Positions 16,173 through 23,645 of a DNA stretch of 64,000 bases are shown here, in pieces. A program made the position numbers and the translations under genes. The notes under the pieces are model-generated. The model was given only the letters and a program-made list of their open reading frames with translations. It was not told where the DNA came from and did no database searches. Origin of the DNA: Actinorhabdospora filicis (GTDB taxonomy: Bacteria > Actinomycetota > Actinomycetes > Mycobacteriales > Micromonosporaceae); assembly GCF_030269765.1 (NCBI RefSeq), contig NZ_BSTX01000005.1:124001-188000 (forward strand), in the 5' to 3' direction. Each line of letters begins with the position of its first letter. The first letter of the stretch is position 1.

Positions 16173-17280
16173 GCGGCCATTTTGCCATGGGGACCGAAAA
16201 GAGGTCCGGCGACGAGAGGTGGGACACCCGGATCCCCGGGCCCGGCGTGGCATTCGACGGGCTGCTCGGGCGGCATTTCGGCGGGCCACCGAGCGGGGAT
16301 TTTGCAGATGGGCTCGATAGGGCACTCGCTGAGAAGCTCGCCAGGGCGCGGCCGGCGCGATGCGGGCCGACACGCTCGCTGGGCGGCGCACGGATGGCGA
16401 TGGGCGCGCGGGCTCCGGCCGGTGCCGTGCCTCGTCCTCACTGCCGTGCGTCGCCGGACGTCCGCCCACAGGTTCCGCCGGACGGCCGCCGCCATCTCGC
16501 GGTGGCGCGCCGTCCTGGCCACGGCGCGTCCTTCGCTGCCGCGGGCGACTTTCGTCCCGCAGGATCGGCCGCCATCATCCCGCGGAGGCACGCCGCCCTC
16601 TCCGCTGCTCGTCGTCCGGTGCCGCGGGCGACCTTTCGGGTCCCGTCGGCTCGGCCGCCGCCGTCCAGGCGAAGCAGGCGGCGCGTACGTCCGGGGCGAG
16701 CGCGCGACCCGCGCTGCCGCGTCCCCCAGGGCGCTCGGTCCTCACCGCTGTGTGCCGCGAGGCGTCTGGCCGGGTCCCACCGGCCCCATTTACCCGACGC
16801 GGCAGCTTTTGTCTCTCGTCCCGCGTATCGCCGACTGTCCGGCTTCCCGTTCACGGCCCCGGACTCCACACCCGCCCGGCAAGACTCGCCGCCAAGACCG
16901 TGCGTCGTGCCGGTCACGCGGCGGCCCGTCCTCGCCGCCGTCTCTTCCATCCGCTTCGTGCCACCGGGCTGACCCGGCCCGGGCGTCGCCTGGTCCGCCC
17001 GGCCGTTTCGCGTGCTGGACCTCCGTCCACCGCCTCATCTTTCGAGCCCCGGCCGCCCGCCTCGCAGGCCGTCCACACCGCCCGGGCCTCGGCCGACCGC
17101 ATCCACACGCGTGCCGTCACACGTCCGTGACCTCGGTGTTCACCACTCCGCCCGGCCGCCATCGGCTCACTCCGCCGGGGGCCTTCCCGCGTCCACGCGC
17201 GTGCCCCACCGGGCGAATCGGGCAACGCGGCCGGGCAAAAGGTGCATGATGAGCAGGGCAGCTGGGTAAGGATGGGTCTA
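16173..17280. other. 1.1-kb gene-free region next to ppiA
   Basis: Very G+C-rich, with open frames in almost every phase but none with a ribosome site, a recognisable domain or normal codon use; I call it non-coding. It contains imperfect copies of a roughly 80-96 base unit starting near 16441, 16537 and 16620 (each opens with TGCCG[C/T]G and carries a (G)TCCG/TCCCG then CGGCCGCC core), so part of it looks like a decayed tandem repeat. Confidence 0.5.
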
Positions 17281-17294
17281 GGAGGTGGACAGCG

Positions 17295-17807
17295 GTGCCT
17301 TTTGGTAGAAATTCAGTGAAGAACCGTACACAGATCGTCCGCGACGAACTCGGCCAGAGCTTCGGACATTTCCGTACCGCGGCGACGCACGCCGCGCAGG
17401 GAGCCGCCGAGAAGATCGCCCCCCGCGTCGACAGCGCGATGGTCGCCGTCGGCCTGCGGCAGCGTCCCAAGCGCCGCCTCTGGCCTTGGATCGCCGGAGC
17501 CGTCGGCCTCGGCGCCGTCGCGGGCGTCACGGTCATCGCCCTGGTGAAACGCCGCCAGGGCCAGTGGGAGGACTACACGGCCACCGACGCCGTCGATGAC
17601 CTCCAGGAAGCCGGATCCGACGCCGTCGACAAGGTCAAGGACGTCGCCGCCGACGCCAAGGACAAGGTCAAGGACCACGCCGCCAAAGCGCAGGACAAGG
17701 CCGCCGAACTCGCGAACAAGACCCGCGACAAGGCAGCCGACCTCGCCGACCGCGCGGCCGACAAGGTCCGCTCAGCCACACCCAGCGGCTACAACAGCAC
17801 GCACTGA
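17295..17807 (+). CDS. DUF5324-like membrane protein with Lys/Ala helical tail
   Basis: 170 residues, GTG start preceded by AGGAGG. One membrane helix (about 64-84, WPWIAGAVGLGAVAGVTVI) divides a short N-terminal domain from a C-terminal stretch (100-160) of repeated D/A-K-V/A-K/A-D heptads (KVKD, DKVKDHAAKAQDKA), a probable long amphipathic helix as in LEA-like or apolipophorin-like tails. Similar proteins lie beside cyclophilin near the origin in Streptomyces; function unknown. Confidence 0.78.
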   Translation: MPFGRNSVKNRTQIVRDELGQSFGHFRTAATHAAQGAAEKIAPRVDSAMVAVGLRQRPKRRLWPWIAGAVGLGAVAGVTVIALVKRRQGQWEDYTATDAVDDLQEAGSDAVDKVKDVAADAKDKVKDHAAKAQDKAAELANKTRDKAADLADRAADKVRSATPSGYNSTH

Positions 17808-17824
17808 CCACGCGTGACGACACC

Positions 17825-17860
17825 CCCGCGCCCCGGCCACGCCGGGGCGCGGGCTCTTTT
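17825..17860 (+). terminator. Strong terminator after the DUF5324-like gene
   Basis: Perfect 13-bp stem (CCCGCGCCCCGGC / GCCGGGGCGCGGG), three-base loop, then CTCTTTT. Confidence 0.9.
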
Positions 17861-18250
17861 GCACGGGGATCTCGCGGGGATGACCGGCGCTCATGTCTCG
17901 CCCGGTCCATGCTGACGAGCTGGAAGAGATCCCGTTCCGCGCTCGCCTCTGCGCGCAGGGAGCACCCCAACCGGGCCCGAGGTCGTCCGGAAATGAGGGT
18001 CCGTCGACGTACTCGTCACCGCAGGTGGCCCACCCTCGTGGCCTCGGTACGTCCACCCGGCGCTCGCGCTCCACCCCGGTCGGCCGCGACCCATCAGTCC
18101 GTCGCCCGGGCACCCTGCGGTGACCCGGATCCTGCATGCCACATCCGGATTCCACCGGCGACATCGTGGCCATCGCGTCGAGAATCATCCGGGGACCGTG
18201 TCGAAACCGCCGCCCCCGCGCCGACGTCTCACCCGAAGCGCGAACCGAGC
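17861..18250. other. Spacer before the YCII gene
   Basis: About 390 bases without a supported gene; overlapping open frames here look like G+C noise. It should hold the promoter of the YCII-like gene, but none was recognised. Confidence 0.4.
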
Positions 18251-18262
18251 AGGAGGAACCCC

Positions 18263-18652
18263 GTGAAGTACATGCTGCTGATGCAGGCCACCCGCGAGGA
18301 GATCGAGTCGATGTCGGAGTGGCCCGCCACGGCCGTCCGGGCCCACGTCGACTTCATGACGGCGCTGCCGAAGGTCCTCTTCCGCGACGGCGAGATCGTC
18401 GACATGCAAGGCCTCGGCGGCCCCGGCGAAACGTTCGTCGTGCGCGCCTCCCCGACCGGCGAACCCATCGTCACCGACGGGCCGTTCCCCGAGACGAAGG
18501 AGTTCCTCGCCGGCTACTGGCTCGTCGACGTGGAGAGCACCGACCGCGTCCGGGAGATCGCCGCGTTCATCTCGGCCGCGCCCGGACCCGACGGGAAGCC
18601 CATGAACTTCCCGCTGCACGTCCAGCCGATCGGCCAGGCGCCGGAGGTCTGA
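18263..18652 (+). CDS. YCII-related (DGPF) protein
   Basis: Small 129-residue protein with the ferredoxin-like YCII fold; TDGPFPETKE holds the DGPF motif (72-75). I choose GTG 18263 because AGGAGGA lies ten bases before it; the frame continues upstream without support. In many actinomycetes such proteins sit beside ECF sigma factors and may be accessory or sensory subunits, but here no sigma gene is adjacent. Function unknown. Confidence 0.85.
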   Translation: MKYMLLMQATREEIESMSEWPATAVRAHVDFMTALPKVLFRDGEIVDMQGLGGPGETFVVRASPTGEPIVTDGPFPETKEFLAGYWLVDVESTDRVREIAAFISAAPGPDGKPMNFPLHVQPIGQAPEV

Positions 18653-18774
18653 GGTCCGCTCAGAAGCATGGGCGGATGGTCGTGGTGGACGTCCGGGGCC
18701 GGTGGGCGAATCGCGGCCGCACCTGACCTGGGCCGCCGTCGTCCGACGCCGATGCCGACGCCGACGTCACCCGC

Positions 18775-18823
18775 CACCGGCACCCGGAGGGGTCGGCTCC
18801 CACCGGCTCCCGGAGGGGTCGGC
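18775..18823. repeat. Two tandem 23-bp units
   Basis: CACCGGC(A/T)CCCGGAGGGGTCGGC occurs at 18775-18797 and 18801-18823 with one difference. Lies in the non-coding gap after the YCII gene; role unknown. Confidence 0.6.
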
Positions 18824-18947
18824 CGGGTCGGGTCGGTGCACTTCGACGTGACGGTGAGTCTTCTCTTCCTTTCCCCTATGCCCGCCCGCCGCCACCACCT
18901 CCAAAAAACCATCCACATGCGGTCACGTGGCACGACCGCGTGAGGCA

Positions 18948-19778
18948 TCACCGCCGGATGAACTCGCCCACGACGTCGGCGAACTCCTCCGGGCGCTCGA
19001 AGAACATCACGTGCCCGGCGTCCAGCTCGGCGTACTCGCTGCCCGCGATGGCCTCGTGCAGCGCGCGGCTGTGCTGGACCGGGACCGTGAAGTCCTGCGT
19101 CGCGCCGATCACCAGGGTCGGCGCGGCGACCAGCGGCAGGTCCTCGCGGATGTCGACCGACAGGTCCGCCTCCACGTGCCGCAGCGTCCCCTCGGTCGGC
19201 GGGAGGTTCGGCACCAGGGCCTCCACGCCGTCCCGGCCGATGGAGTTCAGGAAGCCGCCGCTGAACCCGGTGATCGTGATCAGCCGCCCGAACGCGTCCT
19301 CCTGGCCGGGAGTCCGCCCCAGTGACCGCCACAGGCCGAAACCGTTCCGCAGGTACTCGTCGCCCTCGGTGTGGGCCCACCCGGCGACCACGATCAGGCG
19401 GCGGACCAGGTCGGGCCGCAGGGCCGCGACCTTCACCACGACCGTCGCGCCCAACGAGAAACCGAGCAGGTCCACCGGACCCCGCGCGGCCGCCTCGATC
19501 ACCGCGATCACCTGCAGCGCCAGGACCTCCACGGACAGCACGCCACCGTCGTCGGCGGTCTTGTCGGTGCCCGACAGGTCCGGCAGGACCACCGGACGGT
19601 CACCCGCGAACAACGGGGCGGTCTGGCCCCAGTTCACCGCGGCCCCCGCCGAGCCGGTGCCGTGCACCATCACCAGCGCCGGACTCGCCGCACCCTCCTT
19701 CCCGGCGCCCTCGACCGCGCCGCTCGCTCCGACGACCTCGTAGTGGACCTTCGCCGCCCCAACCGGCACGTACGCCAT
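18948..19778 (-). CDS. Alpha/beta hydrolase
   Basis: 276-residue hydrolase, substrate unknown. HGTGSAG (oxyanion, about 39-45), nucleophile elbow GFSLGA with Ser108, Asp229 (GATQD) and His256 (AGHVMFF) form the triad. I start at ATG 19778, which has GGAG six bases upstream, rather than at 19811 or 19886. Divergent from an MmyB-like regulator, with a long palindrome between the two genes. Confidence 0.88.
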   Translation of the reverse strand: MAYVPVGAAKVHYEVVGASGAVEGAGKEGAASPALVMVHGTGSAGAAVNWGQTAPLFAGDRPVVLPDLSGTDKTADDGGVLSVEVLALQVIAVIEAAARGPVDLLGFSLGATVVVKVAALRPDLVRRLIVVAGWAHTEGDEYLRNGFGLWRSLGRTPGQEDAFGRLITITGFSGGFLNSIGRDGVEALVPNLPPTEGTLRHVEADLSVDIREDLPLVAAPTLVIGATQDFTVPVQHSRALHEAIAGSEYAELDAGHVMFFERPEEFADVVGEFIRR

Positions 19779-19883
19779 GACCCGCTCCACATCGCTCACG
19801 CCGACCGGCATCTCCGGTCGCCGTGGACGACACTGCCGCCCCGCCGGGACGGCCACAATCGGAGCGCTTCGCCCCGGATCGGC

Positions 19884-19910
19884 CAACCAGGGATCGCCGA
19901 TCCCTGGTTG
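19884..19910. promoter_or_regulatory. 12-bp-arm palindrome in the hydrolase/MmyB divergent promoter
   Basis: CAACCAGGGATC-GCC-GATCCCTGGTTG is perfect over 12 base pairs per arm, 31 bases before the regulator's start. Almost certainly an operator, most simply for the adjacent MmyB-like regulator. Its AACC/GGTT ends recall the AACCCGG palindrome before the other regulator operon at 9456. Confidence 0.7.
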
Positions 19911-19940
19911 ACCGGCGGTGACGCGGGCATGATCGTCGCC

Positions 19941-20786
19941 ATGAGCATGGACCGCCGCGAACTCGCCGACTTCCTCCGCCGCTCGCGCGAGCGCCTGGTG
20001 CCCGCCGAGGTCGGACTCACGGCCGGGCCCCGCCGCCGGACGCCCGGGCTGCGCCGCGAAGAGGTCGCCCAGCTCGCCGGCATGTCCGCCGACTACTACG
20101 TGCGGCTGGAGCAGGCTCGCAGCCCGCAGCCCTCCACGCAGATGCTGGCCGCCCTGGCCCGGGCCCTACGACTCGGCGATGACGAACGTGACCACCTGTA
20201 CCTCCTCTCCGGACACCGGCCGCCCGCCGGGCGGCTCGCCGGGGAGCACGTGCGCCCCGGCCTGCTCTACCTGCTCGACCGGCTCGCCGAGACCCCCGCG
20301 CAGATCCTGAGTGACCTCGGCGACGTCCTCGCCCAGAACGCCATGGCCCGCAGCCTGCTCGGCGGGGTGTGCACCGTCTCCGAGTACGGCCGCAACGTGG
20401 TGTGGCGCTGGTTCACCGACCTCGACCAGCGGCACGCCTACCCCGAGGAGGAGCACGAGCACCTCGGCCGCGTGCACGTCGCCGACCTGCGGGCCGCCGT
20501 CGCGCGCCGGGGCAACGACGCCGCCTCCGCGCGGCTCGTCTCCCGTCTCCACGAGGCCAGCCCCGAGTTCACCCGCCTGTGGGAACTCCACGAGGTCGGT
20601 GTGCGCCGCCACAGCCGGATGCGGGTGCGGCACGAGTCCGTCGGTCTCCTCGAACTCGACTGCGAAGTGCTGTTCGCGCCCGAAGAGGACCAGCGGATCA
20701 TCATGTTCACCGCGCCGCCCGGCAGCCCCGACCTCGACCGGCTCGCGCTGCTGCGCGTCGTCGGCGACGAGGTCTTCACGGGCTGA
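19941..20786 (+). CDS. XRE-family regulator with MmyB-like domain
   Basis: Third member of this regulator family, about 281 residues. The HTH region carries RRRTPGLRREEVAQLAGMSADYYVRLEQAR; the MmyB-like domain follows (about 105-275). ATG 19941 chosen (MSMDRREL); 19929 and 19947 are alternatives. Its 3' end overlaps the converging HTH gene by 11 bases. The divergent hydrolase is the likely target. Confidence 0.88.
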   Translation: MSMDRRELADFLRRSRERLVPAEVGLTAGPRRRTPGLRREEVAQLAGMSADYYVRLEQARSPQPSTQMLAALARALRLGDDERDHLYLLSGHRPPAGRLAGEHVRPGLLYLLDRLAETPAQILSDLGDVLAQNAMARSLLGGVCTVSEYGRNVVWRWFTDLDQRHAYPEEEHEHLGRVHVADLRAAVARRGNDAASARLVSRLHEASPEFTRLWELHEVGVRRHSRMRVRHESVGLLELDCEVLFAPEEDQRIIMFTAPPGSPDLDRLALLRVVGDEVFTG

Positions 20787-21267
20787 CGTACATCGCGCCC
20801 ACCCCCTCCAGGGGCATCAGGCCCTCGGCGGCCAGCCCCGCCGAGCCCAGGCGGGAGCGGATCGCGTCCGGACGCCGCCCGAACGCCCTGGCCAGCTCGC
20901 CGATCGTCTGGCCGCCCCGGACCCGCGCGAACAGTTCGGCCTCCTCTTCGAGCGTCCACGACGCTCCCTCGACGGGATAGAGCACCTGCTCGGTCGCCGC
21001 CTCGCGCGTCTCCTCGGCCAGGGCCGACAGGACCTCGCGCAGCATCCGGGTCAGGAACGAGCCCACCGACGCCAGGTCGGCCGCCGCGACCTCGCCGGTC
21101 ACGCGCGTGCCGGGTGGCTCGCCGGGCGTCATGCCGTTGAGTTCGATCGTGTAGCGGCCGGGCGCGGTGCGCCGGGCGGCGAAGTCCAGGACGCGCTGAC
21201 CGACGTGGATCTGGCGGCAGACGGTGCCGCGCGATCGGCGGACGGGAGCACAGGTCGACCCGGTCAT
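20776..21267 (-). CDS. Small HTH protein, paralogue of the divergent gene
   Basis: Not assigned to a named family. 163 residues; ATG 21267 has AAGGAGG six bases upstream. The N-terminal half (20-95) looks like a small alpha/beta domain followed by a helix. The C-terminal part (102-144), GASWTLEEEAELFARV then ELARAFGRRPDAIRSRL, resembles a Myb/SANT-type or sigma-like helix-turn-helix. The divergently transcribed protein at 21529 has the same architecture, so the two are paralogues. Their shared promoter region contains a symmetrical DnaA-box array. Confidence 0.75.
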   Translation of the reverse strand: MTGSTCAPVRRSRGTVCRQIHVGQRVLDFAARRTAPGRYTIELNGMTPGEPPGTRVTGEVAAADLASVGSFLTRMLREVLSALAEETREAATEQVLYPVEGASWTLEEEAELFARVRGGQTIGELARAFGRRPDAIRSRLGSAGLAAEGLMPLEGVGAMYVSP

Positions 21268-21349
21268 TTCGGCCTCCTTGGGGCGAATGCGAGTTGGTGA
21301 CGTGAGCCAACCATGAGACCGGGATGGGTGCAAACAGGTGCTTTGGGGG

Positions 21350-21441
21350 CCTGTGGATTACTGGTCGGTTGTGGATAACTTTTGGACGACTTAGGCGTGA
21401 AGCTCCAAAAAGTTATCCACAACCGGTGAGTTATCCACAGG
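21350..21441. promoter_or_regulatory. Symmetrical array of four DnaA boxes
   Basis: Two arms of 37-38 bases (21350-21386 and 21404-21441) are inverted copies with four mismatches and a one-base indel around a 17-base spacer. Each arm has two DnaA-box-like 9-mers with starts 18 bases apart: 21352-21360 (reverse, TAATCCACA), 21370-21378 (reverse, TTATCCACA), 21413-21421 and 21431-21439 (forward, TTATCCACA). The array is 82 bases from the minus-strand start and 87 from the plus-strand start, so it is centred in the divergent promoter. Confidence 0.8.
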
Positions 21442-21528
21442 TGTACCGACATGTCGTTTGTGTTTTCGGGCGAACCGGTGTCTTCTGGACCACCGGCCGC
21501 GATCGGCGGCCCACCGGAAGGAGCCGAC

Positions 21529-22089
21529 ATGTCGTCCACCTCGTTCACACCCCTGCTGGAGAAGCCGCCGCAGATCTCCTTCACCGCCGACCGGGCGCCC
21601 GAGGAGGCCCTCGCCTACCAGGAGACCGTCGCGATCGGCCCGAACACCTACGACCTCACCGCCACCGCCACCGGAGACGTCTACGAACTCGACGTGAACG
21701 GCTGCGACAAGGACGGCATGGTCGTGGCCCGGGTGACCGGCCGGATCCCCGCCGCCGAGCTCACCCGCGTCACCAGGGCGCTCAACCGGCTCGCCGCCGA
21801 CATACGGGAGAGACGGGAGAACGCCGGAATGCGCGCCGACTGGCTCCAGTACCCCAACAAGGGCGCGCCCTGGACCGTCGAGGACGAACGCGAGCTCACC
21901 GACCGCTTCCGCGCCGGGGAGGAGATCGACCACATCGCCGGCGACCTCGGACGCTCGCCCGGCTCCCTGAGAGCCCGGCTGCTCCTGCTCGGCGTGGTGC
22001 CCAAGAACTTCTGGGAGTCGCGCTACCGCTGGAGCTCCACGGGGGTGCCGGGGGAGCGGGCGGACAGAGGCGCGGCCAGGGCTCCGTGA
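21529..22089 (+). CDS. Small HTH protein, paralogue of the divergent gene
   Basis: 186 residues; ATG 21529 follows GGAAGGAG, whereas the in-frame ATG 21451 has no ribosome site. A variable N-terminal tail, an alpha/beta region (25-75), a helix (76-98) and a C-terminal HTH (113-155: GAPWTVEDERELTDRF, then IAGDLGRSPGSLRARL). The W-T-x-E-[DE]-E core, the Gly before the second helix and the GR-x-P-x-[SA]-[LI]-R-[SA]-R recognition helix match the divergent 20776-21267 product. Probably DNA binding; function unknown. Confidence 0.75.
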   Translation: MSSTSFTPLLEKPPQISFTADRAPEEALAYQETVAIGPNTYDLTATATGDVYELDVNGCDKDGMVVARVTGRIPAAELTRVTRALNRLAADIRERRENAGMRADWLQYPNKGAPWTVEDERELTDRFRAGEEIDHIAGDLGRSPGSLRARLLLLGVVPKNFWESRYRWSSTGVPGERADRGAARAP

Positions 22090-22491
22090 CGGACGGGCCC
22101 CGGGCGTGAGCGGGCCGACGGCGCGCGCTCGCCGGTGAACCTCACGCCGCCCCCGGCGTCCGGACCGCGGGTCGCGGGCCGCACGCGGGCATAAAAGTGG
22201 CGCCGGGTGGAAAGTCGGCACGTCGCGGGGGGAGTCGACGTACCAGTCCACCCGGCGCCACATGGGGGGGCGGGGGGTTGGTCTGTGGACGGTTTCGACA
22301 ACCTCGGTTGCGCCGGGTCGTCGTGTGCCATCGGAAGCGATTGTTAACCGCGGCACCTCGGCTTCGGAATGGGTAATCCCTGGCGGACAACCGCCATGGC
22401 GCATATACGACACCGAGTGTGCACGGCCTGCTCAGTGAACGGGTACTAACCGTTAAGGCCGGCCCGTCTTTCGGCCGTCCGCAGTGGACGG
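22090..22491. other. Gene-free gap between converging genes
   Basis: 400 bases with no supported gene. It holds the large inverted repeat at 22197-22261 and a small CCGTCC/GGACGG hairpin near 22474-22490 that may end the aminotransferase transcript on the minus strand. Confidence 0.5.
22197..22261. repeat. Large inverted repeat with nested stem
   Basis: GTGGCGCCGGGTGGA (22197-22211) is perfectly complementary to 22247-22261. Inside the 35-base loop a second stem ACGTCG/CGACGT (22220-22225, 22236-22241) can form. Too large-looped for an ordinary terminator; could be a structured RNA, a protein-binding site or a small mobile-element remnant. Confidence 0.65.
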
Positions 22492-23592
22492 TCAACGCAG
22501 AGAGTGCACCGCTTCGGCGAGGCGGCGGACCCCTTCGTCGATGTCCTCTGCCCGGACGGCCGAGTAGGCCAGGCGCAGCGAACCCTGCCCGCCTTCGAGG
22601 AGGAAGTCGGTGCCCTTGACCACGGCGACGTGGCGTGCCGCGGCGGCGTGCAGGAGGGCGTCGACGTCGATGTCCTCACCCAGCTCGACCCACAGGAAGT
22701 AGCCGCCGTCGGGGACGGTGAACTTCGCCTCCGGCAGATGCTTGCGCAGCGCGGCGGCGAGGGCGTCGGCGCGCTCGTTCAGGGCGTGCCGGACGGTCTT
22801 CACCGAGTTCTCCAGGGCGCCGGAGACGGCGAACTGGTGCACGATCGCCTGGGCGACCATGTTCGGCGCGATGTAGGTGTTCGTCGCGGCCTTGCAGATC
22901 TGCGAGATCAGGCCGGACGGGCCCACGAGGTAGCCGACGCGGACGCCGGGGCACACCGTCTTGGAGAAGGAGGACGCGTAGACGACATTGCCCTTGCCGC
23001 CGTCCATGTCCAGCAGGCGCGGCATCGACTCGCCGCGGAAGCGGACATCGTGGTACGGGTCGTCCTCGAAGATGATGAAGCCGTACTGCTCGGCCAGCGC
23101 GAGCAGCTCCTGGCGCTTCGGCATCGACAGGGTGACCCCGGCCGGGTTCTGGAAGTTCGGGATGATGTGCGCGATCGCGGGCCGGACGCCCGACTCCAGC
23201 AGGGCGCGCAGCTCGGCGACGTCCAGGCCGTCCTCGTCGAGGGTGATCGGGTGCAGCTGACCGCGCCGCTCCCGCAGGCCCAGGAGGGTCCGGTCGTAGG
23301 TGGGCCGCTCCACGATGACGGGCGTGTCGGCCTTCACGAGCTGGTCGAACAGGAACGCGTCGGCCTGCATCGAGCCGTTGGTGACCATGACCTGGTCGAC
23401 GTGCACGCCGTGCTTCTTGGCGATCCACTCGCGCAGCGGGACATAGCCCACCGAGGTGCCGTAGCCGGTGACGCCGGCCGGGTCGCTGTCGAAGGCGGCG
23501 AGCGCGGCGGCCTTCAGGCCCTCGACGTCGACGATGTCGAGGGAGGGCGCGCCGCGGGCGAAGGAGACGGGTTTGGTGTCGGCAACTGACAT
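22492..23592 (-). CDS. PLP-dependent aminotransferase (MocR/LysN-like fold type I)
   Basis: 366-residue aminotransferase without an N-terminal DNA-binding domain, close in appearance to 2-aminoadipate/valine-pyruvate transaminases. Visible: NPAG (149-152) with Asn149, EDDPY with Asp178 for the pyridine nitrogen, and the PLP lysine Lys211 in SSFSKTVCPGVRVGY. Substrate cannot be told from sequence. ATG 23592 lies six bases after TACGAT, a good -10, so the mRNA may be leaderless. Divergent from a serine hydrolase. Confidence 0.9.
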   Translation of the reverse strand: MSVADTKPVSFARGAPSLDIVDVEGLKAAALAAFDSDPAGVTGYGTSVGYVPLREWIAKKHGVHVDQVMVTNGSMQADAFLFDQLVKADTPVIVERPTYDRTLLGLRERRGQLHPITLDEDGLDVAELRALLESGVRPAIAHIIPNFQNPAGVTLSMPKRQELLALAEQYGFIIFEDDPYHDVRFRGESMPRLLDMDGGKGNVVYASSFSKTVCPGVRVGYLVGPSGLISQICKAATNTYIAPNMVAQAIVHQFAVSGALENSVKTVRHALNERADALAAALRKHLPEAKFTVPDGGYFLWVELGEDIDVDALLHAAAARHVAVVKGTDFLLEGGQGSLRLAYSAVRAEDIDEGVRRLAEAVHSLR

Positions 23593-23598
23593 GGGCAA

Positions 23599-23639
23599 AT
23601 CGTACGGCCATCGTCGCAGGCCACCGCCGGTCGTACGCT
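23599..23639. promoter_or_regulatory. Divergent -10 elements of a predicted leaderless gene pair
   Basis: TACGAT (minus strand, complement of 23599-23604) is six bases before ATG 23592, and TACGCT (23634-23639) is six bases before GTG 23646. Both genes lack a ribosome site. The geometry puts transcription starts at or near the start codons. The -35 regions are not convincing. Confidence 0.5.
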
Positions 23640-23645
23640 GTTCGG

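Noticed and set aside
15774-17249. Long open frames across the gene-free region beside ppiA
   Set aside because: No ribosome site, domain or sensible codon usage; several phases stay open simply because of extreme G+C content.
21350-21441. Chromosome replication origin (oriC)
   Set aside because: Four DnaA boxes only, no AT-rich unwinding element, and no dnaA or dnaN next to it. Near-origin position is likely, but this is not the origin itself.
22443-22456. CTAACCGTTAAG as another TetR operator like that at 10424
   Set aside because: Half-sites are too close (no spacer as in TAACG-CT-CGTTA) and it lies downstream of a gene between converging transcription units.
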